Of a stretch of DNA of 64,000 nt, positions 63,643 to 64,000 are shown one piece after another (position 1 is the stretch's first letter; the number at the start of each line of letters is the position of its first letter). Source of the stretch: Methylosinus sp. Sm6. GTDB taxonomy: Bacteria; Pseudomonadota; Alphaproteobacteria; Rhizobiales; Beijerinckiaceae. Both the position numbers and the translations under genes were made by a program. The notes under the pieces were generated by a model. It made no database searches, was not told where the DNA came from, and was given only the letters and a program-made list of their open reading frames with translations. The DNA is taken from assembly GCF_019802345.1 (NCBI RefSeq), contig NZ_JAINDZ010000005.1, positions 62,001 through 126,000 on the forward strand, given 5' to 3'.

Positions 63643-64000
63643 TTATCCTGGGCTCGCCGCCGATCCGGCGAGCAGGCCGCCGTCGATGTTCAGCTCGGCG
63701 CCGGTGATATAGGTCGCCTCGTCCGAGGCCAGCAGCACGGCGAGCGCCGCGACCTCCTCCGGACGCCCGAACCGTCGCAGCGGCGTGTCGCGAACGAACG
63801 CCTCCATGCGTCGTTCCCGCTCGGGGCCCTCGCCCAGCATGGGCTCCCACATAGGCGTCAGGATCGCCGCCGGATGGATGGAGTTGCATCGGATCGCCAG
63901 CCCTTGCGCCGCGCACCACAGGGCGACTGTCTTCGTATGGTTGCGCACCGCGGCCTTGGATGACGCATAGGCCGCCGCTCCTGCTATGCCGACGAGGCCC
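63643..64000 (-). CDS. Short-chain dehydrogenase/reductase (5' truncated by window)
   Basis: Only the C-terminal ~118 residues are in the window. The active-site motif YxxxK is present ([10 protein letters not shown]), followed by [25 protein letters not shown] and the end region [36 protein letters not shown]. This is a classical NAD(P)-dependent SDR, with a Gly-Gly at the end typical of alcohol or ketoacyl reductases. Substrate unknown. Confidence 0.9.
   Translation of the reverse strand, partial: GLVGIAGAAAYASSKAAVRNHTKTVALWCAAQGLAIRCNSIHPAAILTPMWEPMLGEGPERERRMEAFVRDTPLRRFGRPEEVAALAVLLASDEATYITGAELNIDGGLLAGSAASPG

Overview
The window is GC-rich chromosomal DNA of an alphaproteobacterium, almost certainly a member of the Hyphomicrobiales (Rhizobiales). 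The evidence is the FlaF/FlbT and FtcR (Rem) flagellar regulators, the MotE-like chaperone, and a rhizobial-type chemotaxis operon containing CheS, two CheYs and CheT. A Methylosinus/Methylocystis-like or Beijerinckiaceae-like genome would fit, but nothing in the window fixes the genus.

Left end (1-9.4 kb): the 3' end of an OmpA-like gene, then envC-ctpA (cell-wall hydrolase activator and C-terminal processing protease), ccmC-ccmD-ccmG (cytochrome c maturation), a membrane PAS-GGDEF diguanylate cyclase, a soluble-signal or energy-type chemoreceptor, a small lipoprotein and a small orphan protein whose start codon follows a perfect 15-bp triple repeat.

Motility block (9.4-33.7 kb): a minus-strand chemotaxis operon (mcp, cheW, cheS, cheY1, cheA, cheR, cheB, cheY2, cheD, cheT) with nearly every junction overlapping or only a few bases long; a small orphan gene and a PilZ protein; then a plus-strand flagellar operon flgE-flgK-flgL-flaF-flbT-flgD-fliQ-flhA-fliR-fliJ-like-flgJ(rod-binding)-flgN-like-unknown. 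The regulator ftcR lies convergent to it, with a 20-bp palindrome in its promoter region, and diverges from motE-flgH-fliL-fliP. A short flagellin gene closes the block with a textbook terminator.

Middle (33.7-45 kb): a His/Tyr-rich secreted protein, an EcfG-like sigma factor, yibQ-rppH, aspS, a glycosyltransferase plus glycogen-debranching-type glucosidase operon with an EcfG-like promoter, an FMN reductase, a MAPEG protein and an exported trypsin-like protease. envC-ctpA and yibQ-rppH are usually neighbours in this class, so the ccm genes, signalling genes and motility block appear to separate a conserved block.

Right end (45-64 kb): a peroxide-defence module (ahpF, ahpC, divergent oxyR with both redox cysteines), a CzcA-type metal efflux RND system (adaptor, pump, TolC-like channel), a Bax-inhibitor-1 membrane protein, an orphan NusG paralogue, a TonB siderophore receptor followed by a Tat-exported isonitrile-hydratase-like DJ-1 protein, an accessory patch (exported chorismate-lyase-like protein, DUF4240 protein, tandem paralogues ending in the same WWKFW tail), ruvB, and a truncated short-chain dehydrogenase. 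No tRNA, rRNA, CRISPR array, transposase or phage gene was seen.
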